A stretch of 64,000 bases of DNA from Histoplasma ohiense (lineage: Eukaryota > Ascomycota > Eurotiomycetes > Onygenales > Ajellomycetaceae), in NCBI GenBank assembly GCA_017607445.1, contig JAEVHH010000004.1, positions 5,890,001-5,954,000 of the forward strand, given 5' to 3'. The position numbers and the translations under genes were made by a program. This document shows, one piece after another, positions 47,080 to 60,141 of this stretch. Position 1 is the stretch's first letter, and every line of letters begins with the position of its first letter. The notes below the pieces were generated by a model. It did no database searches. It was not told the origin of the DNA and worked only from the letters and a program-made list of their open reading frames with translations.

Positions 47080-48780
47080 ATGACGGGCTACAGTCGCCAG
47101 CATGAATCCAACGATGGCCCCCCTGCCCAGTCGACGTATTCCGACCTCAACGCCACCTACAGCTTGACCGCAGTTCCCCCAGAGAGCAAAGGCAACCCAA
47201 TGCTGCGCAATCCCAATTTGATGGCTGGGAGGAAGAAAAAGGCCGCCGTCCCTACACCGTCTCGTGGTGTTGCCAACCTCACGCCGGAGCAGCTGGCAAA
47301 GAAGCGAGCGAATGACCGTGAGGCGCAGCGCGCAATCAGGCAAAGGACAAAAGCCCAGATTGAGACTCTGGAACAGCGGGTGCGCGAGCTAACCTCGCAA
47401 CAACCATACCAGGATCTTCAGGCTGCGTTGGGCCAGAAACGTGCAGTCGAGAAGGAAAATGAGGAGATTCGGCGGATTCTCTCATCCGTGATGGCGATGA
47501 TCCAGCCGATTGTAAATGGTGTCCCTCCGCCGTCTTCAGAAAATATCACTTCTCGTTCTTGTGATAACATAGCGGCGCCCAATGGCACTGGCTCCGAGCG
47601 TCATCCATGGTCAGCCGAATCGCACATTGAACCACCCTCTCCCGTTTCTCATTCTGAACCCCAGGCATCCCGTCTTTCAACGCTAGCACACCAAGACTCT
47701 TCTCTTCGCACAGCAGCAGAGAGTCTGGATTTGGGTACAGGGCCGGGTATGTGCGCTGTCGATTCCCCACGGAGCATGGAGCCTCTTTCTCCTTCAACCA
47801 CCGAATCTCCAGGATATTCACTCCGCCCAAATTGGCATGCGAACTCCGAACCCCGGTACCCACCCACCCATGGCTTCAACTCCCAACGACAGGAACTTTC
47901 GCATGGATTAGACTTCTCGGGGTCGGGAGAAAGACTAGGCTTCAATTTCCTCGTGGATTCCGCTCGACCTGTCCCAAAGATCCCCCAGCCTCAGCGGAAC
48001 CCATCCTCTCCAGCCTTTAACGATTCGACCCGTTTTCGCAACCTTCACCCGTCTCATAATGATCTCTTTGACCCAAACATCGCCCCTTACACGGTCCCAG
48101 TTCGCAATGTGGATCCCACTTGTCCCGTGGACCTCATTCTTTTGGACTTTCTTCACACTCGCCAACGCGAGGCGGCAGAGGGCGCATCCAAACAAATTCT
48201 TGTAGGACCGCCATACCCCAGCGTTTCATCTCTCCTCAACCCAGCAAAAAGCGCATACTCTCATCCCCTCTCAAAAGTCTTCACAGACATTCTCAGCAAA
48301 TTCCCAGGTATCAGCAATCTGCCCGAGCAAGTAGCCGTACTGTATGTGATGTTCCTCCTCATGCGTTGGCAGATATATCCAACTCAACAGAACTACGACC
48401 GTCTCCCGGAATGGCTCACCCCGCGCACTTCCCAAATAATGACACCACATCCCGCTTGGATAGATTACCTTCCCTGGCCACGCATGCGAGATCGTATGGT
48501 TGCTTCGTACCAAGACTACGACTTTCAAAATTGGTTCATCCCATACACCACGACGCTGAGCATAAATTGGCCATACGAGGCGACCGACACACTTCTCTCA
48601 ACATCGGATTCCGAAGAGCTCATTATCAATCCGGTCTTTGAGCGGCATTTGCGGAACTTGAATAACTGGTCCCTGGGTCCGGTTTTTGCCAGGGCATATC
48701 CGGGCCTCGTCGATACGACGAGGATCGTTCCTGAATTGAGGGACTACGGGAATCCTGCGGCTGGCAAGTCAGTTGAGTGA
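47080..48780 (+). CDS. bZIP transcription factor with DUF3425 domain
   Basis: A single exon encodes 566 residues. The basic region and zipper lie at about residues 73-130 (AKKRANDREAQRAIRQRTKA, QIETLEQRVRELT, then KRAVEKENEEIRRIL). The basic region has Ile where most bZIPs have the invariant Arg eight residues after Asn, with Arg shifted one place, as I remember for this fungal subgroup. Residues 150-330 are Ser/Pro-rich and disordered. Residues 350-540 form the DUF3425 domain (CPVDLILLDFLHTRQREAAE, HPLSKVFTDILSKFPGISNL, VLYVMFLLMRWQIYPTQQNY, PHPAWIDYLPWPRMRDRMV). Such proteins are nuclear regulators, often of stress or secondary metabolism, but the targets here cannot be inferred. No cluster genes lie next to it. 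Confidence 0.93.
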   Translation: MTGYSRQHESNDGPPAQSTYSDLNATYSLTAVPPESKGNPMLRNPNLMAGRKKKAAVPTPSRGVANLTPEQLAKKRANDREAQRAIRQRTKAQIETLEQRVRELTSQQPYQDLQAALGQKRAVEKENEEIRRILSSVMAMIQPIVNGVPPPSSENITSRSCDNIAAPNGTGSERHPWSAESHIEPPSPVSHSEPQASRLSTLAHQDSSLRTAAESLDLGTGPGMCAVDSPRSMEPLSPSTTESPGYSLRPNWHANSEPRYPPTHGFNSQRQELSHGLDFSGSGERLGFNFLVDSARPVPKIPQPQRNPSSPAFNDSTRFRNLHPSHNDLFDPNIAPYTVPVRNVDPTCPVDLILLDFLHTRQREAAEGASKQILVGPPYPSVSSLLNPAKSAYSHPLSKVFTDILSKFPGISNLPEQVAVLYVMFLLMRWQIYPTQQNYDRLPEWLTPRTSQIMTPHPAWIDYLPWPRMRDRMVASYQDYDFQNWFIPYTTTLSINWPYEATDTLLSTSDSEELIINPVFERHLRNLNNWSLGPVFARAYPGLVDTTRIVPELRDYGNPAAGKSVE

Positions 48781-49953
48781 AGCACGGAGAAAAAAATGCT
48801 GCTCGGATCATGGGTCTTAAGTTCCTATACATACTACTTGCACTAAAATGTACGAGTATCACTCGTTATTAACTAAACCAATTATCATGCGCTCATAAAC
48901 GCTTGCTTCGCTGGGCCTTCCTGTCAAGAGAGGAGAAAAAAAATCCTATATTAATTTTTACGGCCTTGTATGATCTATCACTATGCTCATAGATCAAGGT
49001 CATATTGATTGTGTATATTTTAACATTCAAAAAAAGGAAATGAAGGAGAATGAAATGACCACCTTGAAAATGAAAACAAAGTAAAACAGAAAAATATACC
49101 TGAATCAAAATCGAAATAAAATGAAAGCAAAATTCGAGGAATGGTGCTTGTGCATTTGTGAGCTGCCTGGGCGATTTTCCAAGTCAGATGCCAGTAGTAT
49201 ATGTAACATATGTATAGGTTCAGGGTATATATAATGGGTAAGATGGGGAGGCTTGGGAAAATATGAAAATGGCATAGCAGTCTGATTTTTTCCTCCTCAA
49301 TTTCCAGATCATGGTTATCATTTCAGTATGTCCTTGGGGAATGACTATATTTTTAATCCTTTCTCGGGTGCAGCAAGAAGGGCTCGAAAAAGAGTTTCCA
49401 TTGTTTTACCTCCAAATTAAGGAATTAAATTCTCTCTTTCTACGGAAGTCATATGTTTTGGTTTTATTCTTTTCATTTTTATTATTATTACTGTTCATTT
49501 AATCATTCTAGTGTTATGCTTTGGATTTGTATATATCTTGTCTTTTTCTTCGTTTTTATATGCTTGATAAATTCGATATGGTTGGAAGATTCCCTCCTTA
49601 TTCTCTGAACCAATGCGTGATAAAACGTGAATCCATAATAGAAATCGGTGGTCGAGGAGACAACAATCAAAGTGTAGGCGGAATCCTAGCCTGAAAATAT
49701 ATCCATAAAGATCTAGGATAAATAACGTGCTGTAGCCGTCTTGTCGACTCAAACAGTGACAAGATTTCGAGGAGGAAGAGCGCTAAACCTCATTGGGAAC
49801 TACATCGTCACCTCCATGAACCCTCAGTCCCAGACAACTCCGACTAATTGAACAGACAACGCCGCTACGAACCACCCATTCCAACCACCGTTGTTTATCT
49901 ACCCTGTGGACAGTTCTTCAGCCTGCCGTTTGCCGATATAACGCATCGCGACC
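48781..49953. other. Intergenic between bZIP and arp2
   Basis: AT-rich sequence with no recognised gene. The last 150 bases are likely the arp2 leader. Confidence 0.5.
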
Positions 49954-51588
49954 ATGGCGGAGGCCCCCATTGGTATATTTAAGCCCAACCTCATTTCCCC
50001 GCGGCTAACAGCCACTAACACCGCGATATACAGTTCTCGATGGAGGTACCGGCTTCCTGAAAGTCGGATATGCGGGACAGGTACGGGATTTCCCAGTGAT
50101 GTGCTTGGCCTCTATGAACACATATCGCTGATACTGGGGTTCCAATTCGAATTGAACTAGAACTTCCCCGAATACCAATTCCCTTCGATAGTGGGGCGGC
50201 CGATTCTCAGATCAGAGGAACAGGCTGGAGATATTATTGTAAAGGATATTATGTGTGGGGATGAGGCGGCTGCCGCCCGATCAATGCTGCAAATTAGCTA
50301 TCCTGTATGTGTGCCTCTCCTATTTTCACACCTGTTCTTGATGTTTGCCTTGATGTGCTTGGATCGCTAATCCGTCGTGCTACTTCATTTATAGATGGAG
50401 AATGGAATTGTAAAGAAGTGGGATGACATGCAACACCTATGGAATTATACGTTTTACGATAAAATGAAAATTGATCCCACCGGCCGGAAGATCCTCCTGA
50501 CCGAGCCACCGATGAATCCCCTTAAAAACAGAGAACAGATGTGCGAAGTGATGTTTGAGGGTTACAACTTTGGAGGAGTATATGTTGCTATACAGGCGGT
50601 TTTGGCCCTTTATGCACAAGGTAGGTGTACCATGGACCCCGCGAAATACAAACAAGGATGTGGAAACTCCTGACGTTGGAACGAAAAATATAGGTCTCAG
50701 CAGCGGTGTGGTAGTTGATTCAGGCGACGGCGTCACACACATCGTGCCGGTCTATGAATCCACTGTGTTAAATCACCTAACACGTCGTCTAGATGTTGCT
50801 GGTCGTGATGTTACCCGCAACCTCATTGCTCTCCTTCTCCGCCGCGGCTACGCACTTAACCGTACCGCTGACTTTGAGACAGTGCGCCAAATCAAAGAGA
50901 AGCTCTGTTATGTATCCTACGACCTGGAGCTTGATCAACGCCTTTCAGAAGACACAACCGTGCTGGTAGAATCATATACTCTTCCAGATGGCAGAGTGAT
51001 CAGAGTTGGTAGTGAGCGATTTGAAGCGCCTGAGTGCCTCTTCCAACCGCATCTTGTTGATGTCGAACAACCTGGAATAGCAGAATTTTTATTCAACACG
51101 ATACAAGCCGCAGATGTTGATGTGAGAAGTAGTTTGTACAAGGCTATTGTTCTTAGTGGGGGTAGCAGCATGTATCCCGGCCTGCCGTCGAGACTTGAAA
51201 AAGAGCTGAAACAACTCTGGTTGACAAGGGTGCTGCAAGGGAATCCAGAAAGACTAAACGTGAGTCTTATTTTGGAAAGGGGGACGCTCGATATATTATT
51301 CCCACTCAACTCACTCTCATACGCTAACCATCGTCGATATATACAGAAATTCAAAGTCCGCATCGAAGATCCACCTCGAAGAAGACACATGGTCTTCCTT
51401 GGGGGTGCAGTCCTTGCGAACCTTGTAAGCATTCCCCCGTTCCTAGCTCCTATGTATTATGACCTACAGACTAACCATTCTTTCCTTCCCACGCGATGCA
51501 GCTCGCAGACAAAGACAACATGTGGATTTCCAAAGAAGAATGGCAAGAACAAGGCCCCCGTGCCCTCGAAAAACTCGGCCCAAGATAG
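49954..51588 (+). CDS. ARP2: Actin-related protein 2 (Arp2/3 complex)
   Basis: Seven exons, 49954-49972, 50034-50080, 50161-50304, 50395-50620, 50694-51259, 51347-51424 and 51502-51588, give 388 residues, a normal length. The protein reads MAEAPIVLDGGTGFLKVGYA and contains NFPEYQFPSIVGRP, MENGIVKKWDDMQHLWNYTF, TEPPMNPLKNREQMCEVMFE, GLSSGVVVDSGDGVTHIVPV, VLSGGSSMYPGLPSRLEKEL and FLGGAVLAN, ending with MWISKEEWQEQGPRALEKLG. These are the nucleotide-binding and actin-fold segments of Arp2. With Arp3 and five other subunits it nucleates branched actin filaments used in endocytosis and polarised growth. The insert KQLWLTRVLQGNPERLNKFK is typical of Arp2 rather than actin. It ends convergently with the DMT transporter. 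Confidence 0.97.
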
Positions 51589-53415
51589 CTTTTATCTATT
51601 CAATATTATTTAGCCTTTTTTTTTTTTTTTTTTTTTTTTTTCAAGAAAAGGAAGTCTTGAACTCATAGCTACAAATGGGATCTACTAAGTACGGTACATA
51701 TGAGCAATGGCCCTCGGTCTCACTGGGGAAAAGAAAATATATTAGTTCTGGCATTACGCTTTCATGACCCCTGCGCAATCTAGAATTAGCTCGCTCCTGA
51801 ATATCACTTTCCGCTCCACAGCGTCTTCCTTATGATTCATTGCTACTTTTCAACCCTTGCACATTCGCGCAGGGGCGCCATTCTTCGATGTCCAGATTAG
51901 AGCGCTTGTTTTCTTTTATTATCGTTCTCTCCCCCCCTTCCCCCGTTACCTTTACTTTTATTGTATTTTGTTCGTTTTCCCATTTCATTTCGTTCCGTTA
52001 GTTTTGAGGGCTTTTTAACTATTTTTTTTTCTTCTTTTCTTTCCTCTTTGTAGCGTACAATATAAATATACAGGGGAAATATATTATCCAAATCAAAACC
52101 TAAAGCCGCTAGCAGCGCCAACCTAACCCCCTTCCTTCCAAGCTAATTCTTAAGCAACTTGACAAATAGCTGTGAATGTGATACATATAGCGAGGGGCAT
52201 TGTCGCGTCATCGTGGGGTTTCCAGAGGGAAAAGAAAAAGGGTAGAAAAAGGAGACGAGATCACAATGAAATTAATAAACAATATACATAGATATTATGA
52301 ATATATGTATATACCTAACAAATCACGGGAGGGCGAACCGGCCACTTCGCTCGTTCACCACTCACCCATCTATCCATCTATCTATCGAGATCTATCGTTA
52401 GCAATAGCAATTCGGCCCTTTAGATTATCCCAGGTATTTAACTCCACAAGTTAACCACAAATACGATTTCACACCCTAACTCAAGGACAGGTACATCATG
52501 TATATGAATTTCGAAAAGTAATACAATGTGTGTGTGTGTGTGTGGGGTGGGATGCCAAACACTGGTAGTACAAACGAGGATGAACACGGAAGATATCAAC
52601 GGGATCTTGATATATAATGCAGGGGAATATCAAGGCAAGAGATGTAATAATTTAGATTATACCAAAGGGGAAAGTGATGGAAACTGCACAAAACTGTGAT
52701 GAAAACGATAGAAGAAAGAATATACTCATGTGCAGTGTGGGGTACATAAGTCTCACCACAAGGGCTTAAGCCCTTAGCTATGTGGAGGTACATTGGAGCA
52801 TCACTGAGACGAAAGACTCGCCCTTGCTTGTAGCTACCATGCCATATGCATCAAACTCAGGAAAATGTGAACAGAGGAACCGAGAACAAGAAAAGTAAGT
52901 GGAAAAGATTAAGCCTCCCGAAAAAAGGAAATTTGTCTAGATCGTGTTGTGGAGAAGGAAAAAGAATTGAAGATAATGTATGTGATGAAAATGAGGGAAT
53001 GAATATAGCCGCCCAGCACACAGTGTTATGATATGGTCGTTTTGTTATTGTTTTGCTTTTCTGTTTTTAAAGTCTTGTTTGCCATGCCACATAAAAGTGG
53101 GTTCGAAATGGAATCGATAAAATAAAACAAGGGTGCAAGAGAAAGTGGAATTCGGTCGAGAACCACCAAGAATAAATAAATTTATGGTTGGGGGAGAAAA
53201 GAAACGAGAAAAGAAAAACGAAATATGCGGGAGTAGATCCTCAAGGTATTTTGAGAAAGTGATCCATGAGAACCAGTTCTCCCTGCCCGGTATTAGGACA
53301 GCGCAAAAGGGCGTGCGTATGTTCATACCGATCTAGCATTCGTCATTTTCACTTCATGTGAAATGTATTATCTTCAGCGCTAGCTCTGACGGGTGATGGC
53401 ATGAACAAAATTAAG
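51589..53415. other. Convergent intergenic region, no gene
   Basis: A 26-base T run (51616-51641), a pyrimidine-rich stretch (51900-52060), a TG repeat (about 52527-52543) and AT-rich flanks are present. Short open frames show no family features. Confidence 0.5.
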
Positions 53416-55292
53416 TCAAACATCGCTTTCAGAATCTGGTCCACTGTCTGTTAACCGTTTCCGTCTATCCTCGTCAAGCTCGCGGTATGTACTCCAGCTA
53501 AGGAGTAGGAAGGCAATGACGATAAGGATACCGCCGTATATCGACGCGGAGGTGAGTGGTTTATTTGTTAGCTTCCAGTCGACGAGGGCAACTAGGAAGA
53601 TTGTGAGCAGGGCAGCGACTGAGGATAACACGGGGGAGGTTAGGGAAATGAGGATGAGGAATGAGCCGGAAAATGCTGTGTAAGGGTTTGTTGGGTTAGC
53701 TGGAATGATTGTGGAAACACCTATTTGAAACCAGTAAAGGACCAGGTTCATCAATGAAAGATGACATAAAACATACTAGCATTCGCAATCACGGATATGA
53801 GCAGAAGACTTGCTGCTTGACCCTGCGGCAACTCGAACGTCTCAATACCCAGGATGTGCAAAATCGGCAACGGTATCCAGAGGACAACCAAAGTGAATGT
53901 CCCAATCAGACTTGCAAACGTATTGGCAAAGATCACACCACGTCCCGGGCTTGTGCCTTCCGGAGGACAAGCCAGCTTCTTATACAAGACCTCGTATAAA
54001 CCGTAAAGAACACTACCCACGCCGATTATAATGTTGCCGAGAGCTCTGCTCGAGGCACCCTTGGAGGCATCACCGCCATTCTTGGAAGAACCACCTGAAG
54101 GCCCATAAGCAACGACAAGTACGCCAACGATGGCGACGACGACAGAAAACACTTTGTCAAGTCGTAGCTTGTCATTGAGCAGTGGAATGGAGAAGGCGTA
54201 AGCAAAAAAAGCAGAACAATTGTAGATTGCTGTAAGATCGCTTGCGGTTGTTAGGTTGACGGCGACATACCATGAACCACCAGCAACGGTCAGTGAAGTT
54301 GCAACCAGCGCAGTGGTTCGGAGGATATATCGGACTGGCGATTGATGGAGGTTTCGTGTGGTGAGGTGGAGGTTCCGGGATTCGACCATCTGTGCCGTGG
54401 TTCGGACAATGTACATATGCCGTCTCCAGAATGCATCCCATGAAAGTTTACGTTTCTGGATTCGGAGTAGTAGTAGTTGCACGGGCCAAAGGAATATCCA
54501 CGATCCATGAGTTAAATAACTATAGACCAAAAATTAAAAGGAATGAGATTAGAATTTGATTTTAAAAATATAAAATATAGGCAGCATTGGAAACACCTTA
54601 GTAGCACGAATCATAATTTTTCTCTCTTTTTCTTTCCCCTTTAATTTCTAATTGAAGACTCACAGCATGCAGTACGGTTTCTCCCATCCTAAGTCGTGCT
54701 GAATATACACAGCTGTTTCGGTCTGCACGACGAAACTAACCAAACTCACAACGAGGAAAAACGAGGCAATATAGTATTTCCTCCGCGTTGCATTGTTGGC
54801 GGAATATTCGGGAGTCCTATTTCTTAACGTTGACCTCCTCCTCGTCATATAAGTAGGCCGAGTCAGATCAGTTCCATCAGCAGAAGTTGGGCGAATTATC
54901 CGCCGGCCACGCTCCTCATCCTTCAACAAAGGCACCTGTGATTTGGACCGATGACCCCCAATCCAATTTTGCGGAGGTCGATTAGTCGCCATCGTATCGT
55001 CATCATCAGATGCGTCATCCGTGGACGAGTCCTTGTCGTGATGTTGACGGGAGGATCCTACGGGAGCCCTTGGTGTTGAAGAGTTCTTCGGCTTTAATGC
55101 ATTCAGCGCGCCGTTAGAGGGACGAGAGACGCCCTGGCGCTGAGAGGTCCTCGAGGTCCTTGACGTGTGACTATTTACGGAGGAGTGTCGCGAGTGGAAG
55201 AGAGGCCGCGAGGAATCGAAATCGGGATCAATCCCGGTAGAGTCATTATTAATTTCGACTCCTGTGGTCTTTCGGGGGTTTGACGAAGGCAT
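53416..55292 (-). CDS. DMT-superfamily (EamA-type) membrane transporter
   Basis: Three exons, 55292-54664, 54519-53777 and 53720-53416, give 558 residues. The first 170 residues are hydrophilic, rich in Ser/Arg/Asp (SVNSHTSRTSRTSQRQG, DASDDDDTMATN), and probably cytosolic and phosphorylated. About ten membrane helices follow from residue 173 (YYIASFFLVVSLVSFVVQ). A central pair of EamA-like signatures includes TTASDLTAIYNCSAFFAYAF, LRLDKVFSVVVAIVGVLVVA and ALGNIIIGVGSVLYGLYEVL. This is the fungal family that includes yeast YML018C and Thi74, located at vacuolar or other internal membranes. The substrate is unknown. The C-terminal tail is charged (RELDEDRRKRLTDSGPDSES). A 56-base intron separates the last two exons. 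Confidence 0.9.
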
Positions 55293-58266
55293 ACATGCGG
55301 ATCCCGCGAGGCGAGGGCCCGTGGGAGAGCTAAGAAAACGGAAAAATACTAGTAAGAATGAGTGACCGGCTCCTGATAGAGGTCAAGGACAGTTCCTATG
55401 TGTCTTATCAAATTTTAAATCCCTGTTGGTCGTGACATCTGGAGATCTGGAAAAGACGGTGGAAATAATCAAGCACACCAGGTGCTATCGTGACGCCAAA
55501 AATGAAGCGTTACTGGGTCAAACTGAGAGCGAAAATGTGAGATCAAAGGGCTAACCTGGACACAATATGCTCAATTACCCACTCACATTAATCAAGAACA
55601 TTGAAATGAGTGTGAAAATATGAAGGAGACAGTCCTGGTCTGTTGAGCGTGGAGAAGATCTTTTTGAAGAGCTCCAGTGGCCATCCCTTGTCAGCCACAA
55701 CAATCAGGTGATTGGTTTCCACGCAGGCACTACACTTGGTGCTTTCCGGTTAAGCCTCCACGGGATTGGCCATGTAGGCCAGTTTATGCGTGGGACAACT
55801 GCTGCCTCGGCAGGTACTTGACCCTGAATTTCTTTTTCGCCCCTATTTGGCGTTCATCCATGGGTTTCCTACAGATTGCACTTCTTTTGTCGTTCTTGTG
55901 CTCAAATTCGTTCGACTTCCAGGAAATGCATTAGCGTTCGAGCCAGCCAATGGCGGGGCTTGGCGCCACGCTTTTTGTAGCGTCATCTTATTGTTCGAGT
56001 TATCGCTAGTTAATTCTCACCAAATATGAACCACTCTACGGAGTATCCGAAATTAAATAAATAGAAATTTACTATCGCCAAGGAGTGTTCAAAAGACCAA
56101 AAGAAAAAAAAAAAAAAACTCAGATGTTCTAAAAGCAAATCTCTACTGAGAGCATCTGATTGTCTTCTATTTGCCTACACACACGCAGAACCGCTATTCG
56201 ATACGAGCTTTCTGATAGTCGAATCGATATACACCTTGCCCAGAAAGTAGTGAAAGATCGTGGGCTATCAGGAGATGAGAAGGCGTCAAAAACATTGTAC
56301 CAAAGCGCGAAATTGTGCGAAAAAATGCCTGGTCATCACGACAAATAACAATCAGGGTGACTGCCCCAACATCAACTGGTTGTCGCTATCGCACAGCGGA
56401 TCTCTGTGTCCAGTGCATTGAATGTGGTTCAGCACGTATGTATGCAGAGTCCATACATATATCCATACATATATATGAGTGGTCTCTGCAAATTGACGAT
56501 AAAACGAACGACACTCGCACAGGGTCATAAACCCTATATTTTGGAGGGATTGGATTGACTATCAGATGTTACTGAGCTCATTTGGCCCATCGTCGTTGAA
56601 TCCGCGACCCCGCCAAAAACGTGACCTCGCGCATGAGCCCGCGGATTTGGATAAATTTTCTTTCAGCGCCTCAACGAGACTCCGTTTCTGGCAGAGGAAC
56701 GCCAGCCGTGAAGATGAATGGCGGGTTTGGACTCATCCATGACCGTCCATGCCAGCGATGCGACGCATCGGAATACCCAGAAATAGGGTTTGTCCCTCCG
56801 TGCACCGAGGGAGGCGACCGACGAGCTATTTACTCGCGCAACAGCAAGGGCCAACCTCTGACATTCCCAGAACGCATTTCGGCCGATCACGTCGGTTAAT
56901 CTACCAATTCCCTCATCGCCATGACCACTCTAGTCGCGACGCGTTAGTGTTGGCTCCGTTGACGAAAAAAACCTAAACGAGATGACTAAAAGCATGGCGA
57001 AAGCTGCACAGATTGGTGTCCTGCAGGTGAAGAATATCAGAGCAACATGATTAGAAACATATATGGTGATCCTGTACCATACAAGCTAACCCCTTCGCCG
57101 TGTCCACCCTCCGATACCGCTATCCCGCGCAGGTAAGGCTATCACACGTTCTTGTTGAATCTGTGCAAGGCTACCACAACCTAGAAGACGTTAAATTTAC
57201 TTGCAAATTTTCCGCGTAACTGCTTCTAGGAAAGCGCGAATTTCACGATCCTCCCCGGCTCGATCCTGTGGCAGCCCTGAAGAAAATCCAATCGCGTGAA
57301 TACCTGGAGAACGAAAGGCGATATCTTGAAAATCCCAGCTGTCTCGCAAAACTGACGGAAAGCATTCTGTCGGACCGTCATCAACCGATGACTTCGCCGG
57401 ATATGACCCATCCAACGAGACAAAGGCAAATGGAAAAAACGAAAAGTGCGACGTCGCCGGAAGCTTCCATCCATATAGGGGCTCAGATATATGTTGCCAG
57501 GAAAAATAAAACCGTCTAATGACGACAGTCACTTCAGCAACCTCTAAGTTCCACTGACCTATCAAGGACATCCGAAGCGAAGAGAAGATCTCGTGATCAA
57601 TGGCAGACTGGCAGCTCTAAAAACCGCCTTTGGTCAAGAAATTTCCAGCAGACGATGCACATACCGTATCCAGATTCTAAAGAATGCATACTAGCCCATT
57701 ACGGGAAGTGTACTGTAGGCGACACCGAGACTGTGGAACGTAACTATGCAGCAGCGCTATCGCAGGACACAAAGACCTTACAAAACAGAGACTGTCCTAA
57801 TCAAGGATCCCGCGTCCTTATCTTATGTTACTGATAAAATATGCCTTTTAACGTTTCGTGGTTGTGCCTAGCTTCCTTCACAACTGTTGAGCTCTGGCTT
57901 CTTAAAGCCTAAGTGGCTGTTCAACAGCTACTAACGCTTCAGTGCTTTGCAAAAGCACTCGCCAGGTATCCTTTCAATATTATTATGAAATAACGTTGCG
58001 AAAATCATGCGCGCGCTTAGTCCTTGATCAAGAAATCTCTTGGCGCTGTTCCCCGCGAAGCTTATTTTCCGCCCACTGCGGCGGGCACGGGCTGACTTTT
58101 CCCCGTTTCTTAGGCCTGGCCTCTTGACAATTACCCCGCATATAGATTCCAACAAAGATTATAGATCTAATCATCCCGCAACATGATCAAACTGCTGTCG
58201 GAAATCTAGCAACTACCCTGAACGCAGTTCGAACTCTCGTCACCTCCCACTTTTCCACTTATCAAT
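55293..58266. other. Divergent intergenic region, 3 kb without recognised gene
   Basis: This separates the DMT transporter and aldo-keto reductase starts. A TACGGAGTA motif is at 56037-56045. The stretches 56580-56900 and 57220-57640 are GC-rich with normal CpG content and are open in several frames (for example 56621-56899 plus, 57197-57571 minus). They could be exons of an unknown gene, but no product is recognised. Confidence 0.45.
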
Positions 58267-59394
58267 ATGCCTCTGATCGTGCAGAATGTCAAACCTCGCG
58301 TCATTCTGGGTTTGATGACTTTTGGTCCTGATACTGAGGCAGGCGCACGCATCACTTCCCTAGATGACTACAAAAAATGTCTAGACTATTTCCAGCAGCA
58401 AGGCTATAACGAAATTGATACTGCCCGCACCTACGTTGACGGGAAACAGGAAGCCTTTACAGCCCAAGCGGGCTGGAAGGAGCGGGGCCTCACCATAGCG
58501 ACCAAATGGTATCCTAAAGAACCAGGCCACCACCACGCCAATGTTGTGAAAGAGAAACTCAATCAGTCTCTGAAAGAGTTGCAAACAGATTGCGTTGATA
58601 TTTTTTATTTGCATGCAGCGGATAGATCGGTCCCCTTCGCAGAGACGTTAGAGGCTGTCAACGAGCTCCATAAGGAAGGGAAATTTGTGGAACTTGGATT
58701 GAGTAATTATGCAGCCTTTGAAGTTGCGGAAATTGTCACTATGTGCAATGAGCGCGGTTGGGTTAGACCAACAATCTATCAGGCAATGTATAATGCCATC
58801 AGTTAAGTCGATCGTGTCCTTTTTCCTTTCCCTGCTTTGTCACACAGATGGAATCAAAGCCCCACTAACTGCATTCCAGCCCGCTCGATTGAATCAGAAC
58901 TCATCCCCGCCTGCAGACGCTTCGGTATCGACGTGGTAATTTACAACCCGCTAGCCGGCGGCCTCTTATCTGGTAAATACAAAACCACCGAAATACCAGC
59001 TACCGGCCGTTTTGCGAACCCATCCTTAGGCGCTATGTACCGCAAACGATACTTCAGAGATGCGAACCTCGACGCTCTGCATATCATTGAGCCGGTCGTG
59101 CAGAAGCATAATTTAACGCTAGTCGAGACCGCACTCCGCTGGGTGCATCATCACTCTGCGTTGAATATTGGAACCGGATCGTCATCGCGCGATGGAATTA
59201 TCATTGGCGTGGGCAGCTTTGAGCAGCTGCAGGCGAATTTAGCGGATATGGAGAAAGGGCCGTTACCCAAGGAGGTTGTGGACGCACTGGATGAGGCGTG
59301 GCTGCTTGCGAAAGCAACGAGCACAGACTACTGGCATATGGATTTGAAATATACGTATAATACGGTTGAAGCCTTGTTCGGACCTAAAGCTTGA
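58267..59394 (+). CDS. Aldo-keto reductase, AKR7/aflatoxin-aldehyde-reductase type
   Basis: Two exons, 58267-58801 and 58880-59394, give 349 residues. The catalytic tetrad can be read: Asp and Tyr in EIDTARTYVDG, Lys in IATKWYP, and His in FYLHAADRSVPF. NADPH-binding segments near the C-terminus are present (IIIGVGSFEQLQANLADMEK). VELGLSNYAAFEV, VIYNPLAGGLLSGKYK and ETALRWVHHHSAL match the AKR7 group. The enzyme should reduce reactive aldehydes to alcohols in the cytosol using NADPH. The splice joins A with CC to give NAITRSIESELIPACRR, restoring the conserved sequence. There is no mycotoxin cluster around it, so a general detoxifying role is more likely. Confidence 0.94.
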
Positions 59395-60141
59395 TTCATT
59401 ATTTTTGGGAAGTTATATTTCGGTTTAAGGATCCTCTGCATTGTATATACCTATCAGAATTTTTCGGAAATTCTACTATTACTTCATTACTTATGGAATC
59501 ATGACACCTGTCAGTTGTGGGTCAGTCAAGCAAAGTTGAACGCGATTTCCACATTTTTCGCTCGCGCTTTTGGATCCATGGTTGATAAAAAAACCTTCAT
59601 ACTTATGGCACATATATTAAGGATTAGAGTTATTTTGGGGATAAGGGTCTAGGTCCACAGAGATTCCTGGGTCCAAATCAGGTCGCTCTATTTCTCCAAC
59701 CATTTTTCATCTCACGACGACTGTTATCCATCATGCCTGTACTAGTTGACTAGTGACCACCAGTTCGATGACGTAATACAACTTAATCTAGCCCAATGGC
59801 CTGTATAACGGAACCATGACCAGCCATGGTTCACTCAATCCGAAGGTTTTTCCTCATGGCGATTTATTCCATGCAATTTCAGCTGGAAGATTTGAGAATA
59901 TTCATTCCGGGCCCACTGCAGTCGCAGTTCATTTTGAAGCAGCTATTTCTATTCATATATACATTCCCTTTCCCCTCGAAAAATCACGTTCTCACTGTGT
60001 CTGGTAATTTTTGCCACATGGACCTGGGAATGCGATTCTGGGCGTGATTGCACGTTTATTTTTTTTTTTGTATCTGGCCGAGAAGGCAAGGAAGGGTGAG
60101 AGAAGGAGGGATTTAAAAAAAATAAAGGAAATAAAAAGCAA
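59395..60141. other. Intergenic between AKR and SSU1-like gene
   Basis: No gene is recognised; this is probably the promoter of the transporter. Confidence 0.5.
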
